Below, piece after piece: positions 50,496 through 59,576 of a DNA stretch of 64,000 nt. The stretch covers positions 2,914,001-2,978,000 of the forward strand of contig NZ_JAROCF010000001.1 of assembly GCF_030433685.1 (NCBI RefSeq), in the 5' to 3' direction. Source of the stretch: Leifsonia williamsii (GTDB taxonomy: Bacteria; Actinomycetota; Actinomycetes; Actinomycetales; Microbacteriaceae). Position 1 is the first letter of the stretch; the number at the start of each line of letters is the position of its first letter. Position numbers and translations under genes: made by a program. Below the pieces are notes generated by a model. The model made no database searches, was not told where the DNA came from, and saw nothing but the letters and a program-made list of their open reading frames with translations.

Positions 50496-51202
50496 ACGCC
50501 CAGGCGCTCCGCGATCGCGCGCCGCGCGTTGGTCGCGTAGCGGTCGACGCGCTCGGTCTGCGCGACCGGTGCGACCTCGCCGCGCAGCGCGGTGCCGAGG
50601 ATGCGGTCGGCGAGGACCGGGTTCATCGGGAGCACGGGGCCGTGCAGGTGCGTGCCGATGGCCGAGCCGACGACCACGCCCTCCTGGCCACCGCCGTTGC
50701 CGGTGCCGCTGACCACGCGGCCCAGCGCCTCCGCGCCCTCCAGCTCGGTCGTCGCCGAGTGGTTCTCGAAGCCGGCCAGCGTGGTGCCGTCGGTGAGCCG
50801 CACGACGATCTCTCCGACATGGCGCTTCGCCGAGAGCGTCGCACGCGTCGGGAACACCTCCGCCCCCGCCAGCGTCTCGCCCTCGGGCGTGACCAGCTCG
50901 CGGCCGAGCAGCTGCCAGCCTCCTGCGATCGCGAGGATCGGCACGCCGGCGTCGCGCCACTCGCGCAGCCGGGGCGCGATCGCGAGCACGTCCTGGTGGA
51001 CGGCCCGCTGGGCTGAGAGCGGGCCGGAGCCGATGTGCACGATGTCCACGCCTGCCGGCAGCTCGGCGCCGGGAGCGTGGTGCACGACCTCGGCGTCGAT
51101 GCCGCGCCAGCGGGCGCGCTCGGCGAGGGCGGTCACGTTGCCCGCGTCGCCGTTGATGCCCAGCTCACGCGAGTACAGGTGCAGGATGCGGAGCACGCTC
51201 AT
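50486..51202 (-). CDS. gatD: GatD-like glutamine amidotransferase lacking the catalytic Cys
   Basis: 238 aa, matching GatD/CobQ2, which in other bacteria feeds ammonia to MurT to amidate D-Glu of lipid II. The fold is complete: LRILHLYSRELGINGDAGNV at the start, VDIVHIGSGPLSAQ, GGWQLLGREL, GFENHSATTELEG and GTHLHGPVLPMNP with His187. But the nucleophile elbow reads AIAGGWQ: Ala93 (codon GCA) is where Cys is expected (Cys94 in S. aureus GatD), and the protein has no cysteine at all. Glutamine hydrolysis should be impossible. It overlaps murT by ATGA, so the complex is probably kept for a structural role or another nitrogen donor. Confidence 0.88.
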   Translation of the reverse strand: MSVLRILHLYSRELGINGDAGNVTALAERARWRGIDAEVVHHAPGAELPAGVDIVHIGSGPLSAQRAVHQDVLAIAPRLREWRDAGVPILAIAGGWQLLGRELVTPEGETLAGAEVFPTRATLSAKRHVGEIVVRLTDGTTLAGFENHSATTELEGAEALGRVVSGTGNGGGQEGVVVGSAIGTHLHGPVLPMNPVLADRILGTALRGEVAPVAQTERVDRYATNARRAIAERLGVSL

Positions 51203-52473
51203 CGCTCGCCGCCCTCCAGGTCGAGGAACCCGAGCTGCTTGCGGATCAGCATCATCTGCTCGTAGTTGACGATCATGGTCTTGGTGCCGCGGGCCGGCTT
51301 CGGCAGCGCGAGGAACGCGTTCAGCGCCGGCTTCAGCTCGGGCACCACCTGGTCGACCTCGATGCCCGCGTAGGCGAACCGGGTCGCGAACTGCCATGCC
51401 TTCGTGCCGGAGACGACGTCGACGTGGGTCAGCTTCGAGAGGTCGATGTCGTACACCCAGGACGGGTCGGGCGTGCCCTCGTCGACCGAGACGAACACCT
51501 GCTCCGGCGGCTCGCTCAGGTAGTCGAGGTTGAGCTGCAGGCTCGGCGGGTTCTTCATCATGATGATCTCGATGTCCTCGTCGCCGACCCGCAGGGTCTC
51601 GCCACGGCCGTACACCGTGCGCAGCGAGGCCATCGCGGCGACCACGGCCGTCGGACGGAATGCCTCGCCGAGGAGGCGCCTGGCCATCGCGGTCGCGCCG
51701 GCGGCGTCGACCGCGTAGTGCAGGCCGCGCGCGGGCAGGCCGATGCGCACCTGCTCCCCGCCGATGGTCAGCTCGGCGCTCTGAGACTCGAGCTTGCTGA
51801 CGAACACGCCGGGGACCGGGAGGGTCGCCGTCACGCGTCCCGACAGGTCCTGCACGTTGGCGAGGCCGTTGGGCGACGCCTCGATCAGCGACGGGGCGAC
51901 CGCGAAGGTCGTCACGTCGCCTCCGGCGGCGGCGAGCTCGGCTCCCACCCCCGCCAGGCTGTCGTCGTCGGCGTTCACGACGACGAACTCGGACGAGCGG
52001 TCGGCGATCGTGCGCAGCATCCCGATCACGCGCGTCGGCTCGAAGAACCGGTTGAGCTGGTCGATCTGGACGTTGAGGAGCAGGGAGCCGCGCGGCTTCA
52101 GCACCGTCGCGAGGTCGACGCCGTAGGCCTCGTCGACCTCGATGACGCCCACGTCACCGCGCACGAAGCCGTCGAGCGGCACGTCGGCGAGGAGGGCGGA
52201 GGCGATCCCCTGCGGCAGGTTGCCACCGGAGGGGTTCGTGAAGACGTTGAGGCCGTGCTCGCGCAGGATCGCGGTGAGCATGTTCGTCGTCGTCGACTTG
52301 CCGTTCGAGCCGGAGACGAAGACGACGCCGAGCGGCAGCCGGCTGACCGCACGCTCCAGGAACCTCGGTGCGATCGCGAGCGCGACCCGGCCCGGGACCG
52401 CCGAGCCGCCTCCCCGCAGGCGCAGGAGCGCGCGGGCGAGGCGGCCGGCGAGGACCGCCAGTCGGTAGCGCAC
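51199..52473 (-). CDS. murT: MurT-like Mur ligase without the zinc-ribbon cysteines
   Basis: 424 aa from a GTG at 52473. Mur-ligase ATPase core: FVSGSNGKSTTTN (54-66), IEVDEAYGVD (111-120), NADDDSL (168-174). The C-terminal MurT domain has YGRGETLRVGDEDIE, MMKNPPSLQLNL and DPSWVYDID (337-345), which in S. aureus/S. pneumoniae contacts GatD. In those MurT proteins a four-Cys zinc ribbon is inserted in the middle domain; the corresponding stretch here (about 195-255) and the whole protein have no Cys. The normal reaction is ATP-dependent activation of the D-Glu alpha-carboxyl. The gene begins 4 nt after the sigA stop and overlaps gatD, so sigA-murT-gatD may be one transcript. Confidence 0.88.
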   Translation of the reverse strand: MRYRLAVLAGRLARALLRLRGGGSAVPGRVALAIAPRFLERAVSRLPLGVVFVSGSNGKSTTTNMLTAILREHGLNVFTNPSGGNLPQGIASALLADVPLDGFVRGDVGVIEVDEAYGVDLATVLKPRGSLLLNVQIDQLNRFFEPTRVIGMLRTIADRSSEFVVVNADDDSLAGVGAELAAAGGDVTTFAVAPSLIEASPNGLANVQDLSGRVTATLPVPGVFVSKLESQSAELTIGGEQVRIGLPARGLHYAVDAAGATAMARRLLGEAFRPTAVVAAMASLRTVYGRGETLRVGDEDIEIIMMKNPPSLQLNLDYLSEPPEQVFVSVDEGTPDPSWVYDIDLSKLTHVDVVSGTKAWQFATRFAYAGIEVDQVVPELKPALNAFLALPKPARGTKTMIVNYEQMMLIRKQLGFLDLEGGER

Positions 52474-52477
52474 CGGT

Positions 52478-53833
<1,356 letters not shown>

Positions 53834-54086
53834 GTGAACACCTTTCATACCAGGCGGTGGGCCGGATCCCCGGGCGTCCTGGCCTGGCTGAGGTTGCGTG
53901 CGGACATTACTAAGACCCGAGTCAAGTCCTGCGGTACAGCGTCGGGCACCATCGAATGCTCCGACCCTCAGGATATGAACGGGTCCAGACTCCAATTATC
54001 GCACATCCCCCAGGGATCCCCGACCATGGCCGGGGACTCGGCAGGACGCTCGTGATCGCGGATCAGACGACCTCCTCCGGCACCCC
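53834..54086. other. 253-bp intergenic region before sigA
   Basis: Lies between the MFS gene and sigA, both on the minus strand. It contains a TTGACT -35-like hexamer on the minus strand (53930-53935) but no convincing -10 at 17 bp. No hairpin or coding sequence was recognised. Confidence 0.4.
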
Positions 54087-55418
54087 CTATTGCGCCGTGC
54101 GATCGCCTCGCCTCCGCCATGCGTCTACCAGTGCAACCCAGAGCGGGGCCACATCTATTCCCTCGTCCTGCTTGAGCCGGCGGCGCGTGCGGCGCCGGGC
54201 GTGCAGCAGGAAGCCGACGCCCGCGCCGATGATCACGTACTGCACGGCGAAGGCCCAGCGGAAGTGATCGAAGGCGTAGAGCGAGCCGGGCCCGGCACCG
54301 GTGGTGTCCTCCAGGTCGAGCACCACCCCGATCAGGAACATCATGACGAAGCTCGCGAGGAAGCCTCCCACGTTCACGATGCCGTTGGCGGAGCCGAGGC
54401 TGTGCAGCGGGTTGAAGGTGCGGGCGAAGTCGAAGCCGATGAGCGACCCGGGGCCGCCGACGCCGATCGCGACGAGCAGCACGATGATCAGCCAGTCCGG
54501 CGGCGTGCCCGGCCACAGCAGCACCACCGTCCAGACGACCGCCATCATGCCGACGATGCCGAGCACGAGGTTGCTGCGGCGCAGTGGGAACCGCGCGGTC
54601 AGCAGGCCCAGGATCGGGCCGGAGACGAGGCCGGCGAGCACCGACACGATCAGCAGCCCCGACGCCTCCGCCGGGTCGATGCCGATGGCGTACACCATGA
54701 ACGGCAGGCCCCACATGAGGCTGTACACGGTGCCGGAGGACTGGGTCACGAAGTGCGACCAGAACCCGAGCTGCGTGCCGGGGCGGGCGAGGCTGATGCG
54801 CAGCTGGCGCATGGAGTCGGCCCACGTCGCCGGGCGCGGGCCCTCGGTCGAGCCGACGGGACGGTCGGCGATGGCGGCGAGGATGCCGACCAGCGCGACG
54901 ACCGACAGGGAGGCGGCGCTCAGGAAGGCGACCGTCCAGCCGGCCTGGTGCAGCAGCAGCGCGAACGGGATCGACGAGAGCACCTGCCCGAGCTGGCCGA
55001 TGTTGCCGATCCACTGCGAGAGCTGGGGCACGATCCTCCCGCGGAACCACGAGTTCACCAGCCGCATGAGCGACGTGAAGACGGTGGCGTCGCCGACGCC
55101 GACGAGGATGCGGCCGACGATCGCGATGCCGATGGTCGGCGCGAACGCGACGGTCACCTGGCCGATCACCATGAGCGCGGTGCCGACCGCCATGAGCACG
55201 CGCGAGCCGATGCGGTCGATCAGCACGCCGACCGGGATCTGCATCGCCGCGTAGACCATGAGCTGCACGACTGCGAGCGTGGACAGCACGGAGGCGGAGC
55301 TGTGGAAGCGCTCGGTCGCAGCGACGCCCGCGACGCCGATGGTCGTGCGCTGGGTGACCGCCACCAGGTAGGCGAAGACGCCGATCCCGAAGATGACCCA
55401 GGAACGACGCGAATTCAC
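54087..55418 (-). CDS. MFS transporter
   Basis: 443 aa with 12 hydrophobic helices. Start is GTG 55418 with TACGCT 6 nt upstream. Helix 1 onwards (SWVIFGIGVFAYLVAVTQRT), the loop motif GVLIDRIGSRVLMAVG between helices 2 and 3 (DRxGRR-like, motif A) and the repeated motif in the second half (GPILGLLTARFPLRRSNLVL) are MFS features. The first helices resemble nitrate/sugar-phosphate or multidrug groups, but no substrate can be assigned. A hydrophilic C-terminal tail of about 40 residues is Arg-rich. Confidence 0.88.
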   Translation of the reverse strand: MNSRRSWVIFGIGVFAYLVAVTQRTTIGVAGVAATERFHSSASVLSTLAVVQLMVYAAMQIPVGVLIDRIGSRVLMAVGTALMVIGQVTVAFAPTIGIAIVGRILVGVGDATVFTSLMRLVNSWFRGRIVPQLSQWIGNIGQLGQVLSSIPFALLLHQAGWTVAFLSAASLSVVALVGILAAIADRPVGSTEGPRPATWADSMRQLRISLARPGTQLGFWSHFVTQSSGTVYSLMWGLPFMVYAIGIDPAEASGLLIVSVLAGLVSGPILGLLTARFPLRRSNLVLGIVGMMAVVWTVVLLWPGTPPDWLIIVLLVAIGVGGPGSLIGFDFARTFNPLHSLGSANGIVNVGGFLASFVMMFLIGVVLDLEDTTGAGPGSLYAFDHFRWAFAVQYVIIGAGVGFLLHARRRTRRRLKQDEGIDVAPLWVALVDAWRRRGDRTAQ

Positions 55419-55424
55419 TCTTCG

Positions 55425-55430
55425 AGCGTA
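55425..55430 (-). promoter_or_regulatory. -10 box of MFS gene (leaderless)
   Basis: TACGCT on the minus strand, 6 nt before the GTG at 55418. Confidence 0.5.
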
Positions 55431-55478
55431 GACCCGCCCGCGACGGGGGCCGGACGGGTCGCGGGCGCAGGCGCTCGG

Positions 55479-56408
55479 CTAGCGGTCGCCGCGGCCGTTC
55501 TCCTCGTCGCCGTGGCGGCGGAAGGCGAGGAAGTTCTCGAGCTCGGCCGCGATCTCGTCGGCGGTCGGCAGCTCGCCGTCGCGGTCCGTGAGCGGGGAGC
55601 GCAGCTGCGTGTCCTCCATGTAGGAGTCGTGCCGCTCCTCCAGCGTGCCGACGAGGCGGCCCAGCTCGGCGTTGCCGGCGACCTGCTCGTCGATGTTGGC
55701 CACGAAGTCGCGGTCCTCCTGGCGGAGCCGGTCGGTCGGGAAGATGAGCCCGGTGGCCGCGCTGATCGCGTCGAGCCCGGCGATGGCCGCTGCGGGGTAC
55801 TCGGTGTCGGCGAGGTAGTGCGGGATCAGGAGGACGAAGCCGGCCGTGGGGTGCTCCAGCCGCTGGAGGCGGTACTCCAGCAGGTGCAGGGCGTTCGACG
55901 GGACCTGGGTCTGCGGCTTCCAGATCGACATGGTCTCGATCAGGTCGGAGCGGTTGCCGCTGACCGTGACGCCGATGGGCCTGGTGTGCGGGACGGGCAT
56001 CGGGATCGAGTGCACCCACGTCACGGTGCCGACCCGGAACCGGTCGATCAGCCCCAGCACGGCCTCGCTGAACGCCTCCCAGCGGAAGTCGGGCTCGAAC
56101 CCGCTGAGGAAGAGGAACGGCTGACGCAGCTCGTCGTAGGCGAGGTACAGCTTCAGCGTGAGCGGGGTGTAGTCGGCCAGGTGGTCGCGGTCGAAGTAGA
56201 CGAGCGGGCGACGCGCCCGGTAGTCGAGCAGGATGTCGGCGTCGAACGTCGCGACGACCTCGCTGTCGAGCGTGCCGAGAAGATAGGTGCCGAGCTGCGT
56301 GACGCCGGCGCCCGCGTCCGCGAACCCGGTCAGCCCCGCGACGAGCGGGAGCCCGGCCGGTACCGTGACGGCCGGATTGAGCTCGAACAGTTCGCCGGGG
56401 TCTCGCAT
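55479..56408 (-). CDS. PAC2-family protein (proteasome assembly chaperone-like)
   Basis: 309 aa. It matches the PAC2 family: LPLVAGLTGFADAGAGVTQLGTYLL near the N-terminus, PLVYFDRDHLADYTPLTLKLY, FLFLSGFEPDFRWEAF, and GVTVSGNRSDLI. Eukaryotic PAC2 helps build 20S proteasomes; the actinobacterial members occur also where no proteasome is known, so the role is open. The C-terminal 50 residues are charged and helical. TAGAGT lies 6 nt before the ATG. Confidence 0.88.
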   Translation of the reverse strand: MRDPGELFELNPAVTVPAGLPLVAGLTGFADAGAGVTQLGTYLLGTLDSEVVATFDADILLDYRARRPLVYFDRDHLADYTPLTLKLYLAYDELRQPFLFLSGFEPDFRWEAFSEAVLGLIDRFRVGTVTWVHSIPMPVPHTRPIGVTVSGNRSDLIETMSIWKPQTQVPSNALHLLEYRLQRLEHPTAGFVLLIPHYLADTEYPAAAIAGLDAISAATGLIFPTDRLRQEDRDFVANIDEQVAGNAELGRLVGTLEERHDSYMEDTQLRSPLTDRDGELPTADEIAAELENFLAFRRHGDEENGRGDR

Positions 56409-56414
56409 GTTCCA

Positions 56415-56420
56415 ACTCTA
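56415..56420 (-). promoter_or_regulatory. -10 box of PAC2 gene (leaderless)
   Basis: TAGAGT on the minus strand, 6 nt before the ATG at 56408. Confidence 0.5.
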
Positions 56421-56510
56421 AGACGACCGGGCGGCGAGGGCGTCAGAACGCGGCGGGTCCCGGCACGCCCACAGCGAACAGCCAGGACGGGGCCGCGGCG
56501 GGTCAGCGGT

Positions 56511-56516
56511 TATGGT
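56511..56516 (+). promoter_or_regulatory. -10 box of pepA (leaderless)
   Basis: TATGGT, 6 nt before the ATG at 56523. Confidence 0.5.
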
Positions 56517-56522
56517 CGGAGC

Positions 56523-58031
56523 ATGACGACTCCCGCGCTCTCGCTCTCGTCCGCCCCCTCCCCCTCCGCCGAGGTCCTCGTGCTCGGCGCGCGCGTGCAG
56601 CGCGACGCCGTCACAGTGCTGAGCGGGCAGGCGGGCGGATCGTCCTCCCCCTCCGTCGATGCGGAGGCCGTGGCCGCGCAGCTGCGCGCCGTCGGCTTCG
56701 GCGGCGGTCGCGACGAGCTGGTGCGGCTGCCCGGGGCGGCGGACGGCCCCGCCCTGGCGGTCATCGGCCTGCCGGAGGAGCTCGACGACGACGCCCTCCG
56801 CTACGCGGCGGGCAGCGCGGTGCGGCAGCTCGCCGGTGTCGGCGCTGTGGCTCTCGACCTGCCCGCAGAGGGCGGCACCGCGCTCGGCGCCGTGCTCGAG
56901 GGCGCGGCGCTCGGCTCCTACGCCTTCACGGAGTACCGCGAGAAGAGCCTCCCCGGGGTCAAGGCGCCCGTCGCATCGATCGACGTGCTGGGAGCCGCAG
57001 AGGACGCCGACGCGCTCGTCGCCCGCGCGAGCGCCGTCGCCGAGGCCGCGGCACTCGTCAAGGACCTCGTCAACACGCCGGCGATCGACCTCTACCCGCA
57101 GTCGTTCGCCGAGCGGGCGCAGGAGGCTGCCGGCGACCTCCCTGTCACCCTGACGGTCTGGGACGAGGAGCGCCTCGCGGCCGACGGCTTCGGCGGCATC
57201 CTCGGCGTCGGCCAGGGCTCCACCCGTCCGCCGCGCCTCGTGAAGGTGGAGTACGCCCCCAGCGGGGCAACGCGCCACCTCGCGCTGGTGGGCAAGGGCA
57301 TCACGTTCGACTCGGGCGGCCTCTCCCTCAAGCCGCCGTCGGGCATGGTCGGCATGAAGTACGACATGACCGGGGCCGCGACCGTGCTCGCCGTCACGCT
57401 GGCCGCGGCGCGGCTCGCGCTCCCCGTGCGCGTCACGGCATGGCTGTGCCTGGCGGAGAACATGCCGTCCGGGTCGGCGATCCGGCCCAACGACGTGCTG
57501 CGCATGCGCGGCGGGCGCACCGTGGAGGTGCTGAACACGGACGCCGAAGGTCGCCTCGTGCTCGCCGACGGCCTCGTCGCCGCGAGCGAGGAGCAGCCCG
57601 ACGCGATCGTCGACGTCGCGACGCTGACGGGCGCCGCCATGGTCGCGCTCGGCACCCGCTACGTGCCGGTGATGGGCTCTGACGACCTCGTCGCCGACGT
57701 CGTCGCGGCGGCGAAGGCGAGCGGCGAGCTGCTCTGGCCCATGCCGCTGCCGGGCGAGCTGCGTGCGAACATCAACTCCGACGTCGCCGACATCGCCAAC
57801 GCCAACCCGGGCAACACCGCGGGCGGGATGCTGCTGGCCGGCGTCTTCCTGCAGGAGTTCGTCGGCCGCGCCGGCGACGCGGACGACGCGCCGCGCATCC
57901 CGTGGGCGCACCTCGACATCGCCGGCCCCGCGAAGGGCCCCGCTGCTCCCTACGGCTTCACCGGCAAGGGCCCGTCCGCCGTCAGCGTACGGGCGCTCCT
58001 GCGGTTGGCCGAGGACATTTCGCGGAAGTAG
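56523..58031 (+). CDS. pepA: Leucyl aminopeptidase (M17)
   Basis: 502 aa, two-metal hexameric aminopeptidase of the cytosol. The catalytic domain shows the metal-binding ALVGKGITFDSGGLSLKP, KYDMTGAATVLAV, and the family signature NTDAEGRLVLADGL; the N-terminal domain (1-170) is the usual macro-like fold. Length is normal. The last part has HLDIAGPAKGPAAPYGFTGKG. It is divergent from the PAC2 gene, 114 bp apart, with each having its own leaderless promoter. lpdA follows after 107 bp. Confidence 0.96.
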   Translation: MTTPALSLSSAPSPSAEVLVLGARVQRDAVTVLSGQAGGSSSPSVDAEAVAAQLRAVGFGGGRDELVRLPGAADGPALAVIGLPEELDDDALRYAAGSAVRQLAGVGAVALDLPAEGGTALGAVLEGAALGSYAFTEYREKSLPGVKAPVASIDVLGAAEDADALVARASAVAEAAALVKDLVNTPAIDLYPQSFAERAQEAAGDLPVTLTVWDEERLAADGFGGILGVGQGSTRPPRLVKVEYAPSGATRHLALVGKGITFDSGGLSLKPPSGMVGMKYDMTGAATVLAVTLAAARLALPVRVTAWLCLAENMPSGSAIRPNDVLRMRGGRTVEVLNTDAEGRLVLADGLVAASEEQPDAIVDVATLTGAAMVALGTRYVPVMGSDDLVADVVAAAKASGELLWPMPLPGELRANINSDVADIANANPGNTAGGMLLAGVFLQEFVGRAGDADDAPRIPWAHLDIAGPAKGPAAPYGFTGKGPSAVSVRALLRLAEDISRK

Positions 58032-58138
58032 TAGGGTCGTATGGGCGAGAAAATCTCGCCGTTAGCAACGCCTGCCGCGAGGCACCCCTCGCGGCGGGAT
58101 CGTGTCACGAATCCTGGGATGCGCGAGGGAGTAGCTGG

Positions 58139-59512
58139 GTGTCTGAGCAGAACTTTGACATTGTCGTGCTCGGTGGTGGAAGCGGAGGCTACGCGGCAGC
58201 GCTGCGTGCAGCCGAGCTCGGCTTCACCGTCGGCCTGATCGAGAAGGACAAGGTCGGCGGCACGTGCCTCCACCGCGGATGTGTCCCCACCAAGGCGCTG
58301 CTGCACGCGGCCGAGGTGGCCGACTACTCGCGCGAGTCGTCGAAGTTCGGCATCGTCACCGAGCTGCAGGGCGTCGACATCAACGGCGTGTCCGAGTACC
58401 GCCGCGGCATCGTCGCCAAGAAGTACAAGGGCCTGCAGGGCCTCGTGAAGGCCCGCGGCATCACCACGATCGAGGGCGAGGGCCGCCTGGTCTCCCCCAC
58501 CACCGTGCAGGTCGGCGAGGACACGATCGTCGGCAAGAACGTCATCCTCGCCACCGGCTCCTACTCCCGCAGCCTCCCCGGCCTCGAGATCGGCGGCCGC
58601 GTCATCACCAGCGAGCACGCTCTCGAGCTCGACTTCGTGCCGCGCAAGGTCGCGGTGCTCGGCGGCGGCGTCATCGGCGTCGAGTTCGCCAGCGTCTGGA
58701 AGTCGTTCGGCGCCGAGGTCACCATCATCGAGGCCCTCCCGCACCTGGTCCCCAACGAGGACGAGGCCATCAGCAAGCAGCTGGAGCGCCAGTTCCGCCG
58801 CCGCGGCATCGACTACCGCCTCGGCGTCCGGTTCTCCGGGGTCACCCAGGACGACAACGGCGTGGTCATCACGCTCGAGAACGGCGACACCGTCGAGGCC
58901 GAGCTGCTGCTCGTCGCCGTCGGCCGCGGCCCGCTCACCCAGGGCATGGGCTACGAGGAGGTCGGGGTCACCATGGACCGCGGCTTCGTCATCACCGACG
59001 AGCGCCTGCAGACCAGCGTCCCCGGCGTCTACGCGGTCGGCGACATCGTCCCCGGCCTGCAGCTCGCCCACCGCGGCTTCCAGCAGGGCATCTTCGTCGC
59101 CGAGGAGATCGCGGGCCTGAACCCGATCGTCATCCCGGATGTCAACATCCCCAAGGTCACCTACTGCGACCCCGAGGTCGCGTCGATCGGCCTCACCGAG
59201 GCCAAGGCCGTCGAGCAGTACGGCGCCGACAAGGTGACGAGCTACGACTACAGCCTCGCGGGCAACGCCCGCAGCGAGATCATCGGCACCAACGGCTCCG
59301 TCAAGGTCGTGCGCGTCAACGACGGCCCCGTGGTCGGCGTCCACATGATCGGCGCCCGCGTCGGCGAGCTGATCGGCGAGGCCCAGCTCGCGGTGAACTG
59401 GGAGGCGTACCCCGAGGACATCGCCCCGCTCATCCACGCGCACCCGACGCAGAACGAGTCGATGGGCGAGGCGTTCCTGTACCTCGCAGGAAAGCCGCTG
59501 CACACCCTCTAA
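58139..59512 (+). CDS. lpdA: Dihydrolipoyl dehydrogenase
   Basis: 457 aa FAD enzyme (E3) that reoxidises dihydrolipoyl groups of the 2-oxoacid dehydrogenase complexes with NAD. FAD motif VVLGGGSGGYAAALRAAE, redox disulfide Cys43-Cys48 in GGTCLHRGCVPTKAL, NAD motif VAVLGGGVIGVEFASVW, and the active-site HAHPTQNE near the C-terminus. The GTG at 58139 has GAGGGAG 7 nt upstream. It is followed by sucB with 64 bp between; expression is probably joint. Confidence 0.97.
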   Translation: MSEQNFDIVVLGGGSGGYAAALRAAELGFTVGLIEKDKVGGTCLHRGCVPTKALLHAAEVADYSRESSKFGIVTELQGVDINGVSEYRRGIVAKKYKGLQGLVKARGITTIEGEGRLVSPTTVQVGEDTIVGKNVILATGSYSRSLPGLEIGGRVITSEHALELDFVPRKVAVLGGGVIGVEFASVWKSFGAEVTIIEALPHLVPNEDEAISKQLERQFRRRGIDYRLGVRFSGVTQDDNGVVITLENGDTVEAELLLVAVGRGPLTQGMGYEEVGVTMDRGFVITDERLQTSVPGVYAVGDIVPGLQLAHRGFQQGIFVAEEIAGLNPIVIPDVNIPKVTYCDPEVASIGLTEAKAVEQYGADKVTSYDYSLAGNARSEIIGTNGSVKVVRVNDGPVVGVHMIGARVGELIGEAQLAVNWEAYPEDIAPLIHAHPTQNESMGEAFLYLAGKPLHTL

Positions 59513-59576
59513 GTCCGCCGGCCGCACGCGCGGCCCGACAACCACTGAATGATCAGGTTTTGAAGGAGAGAAGCTC

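Noticed and set aside
54090..58031. Very long open frame (over 1300 codons) on the plus strand across the MFS, PAC2 and pepA genes
   Set aside because: It lies antisense to two well-supported minus-strand genes, is composed of low-complexity Arg/Glu/Asp/Ala sequence and only its end (pepA) is real. High GC content creates such frames.
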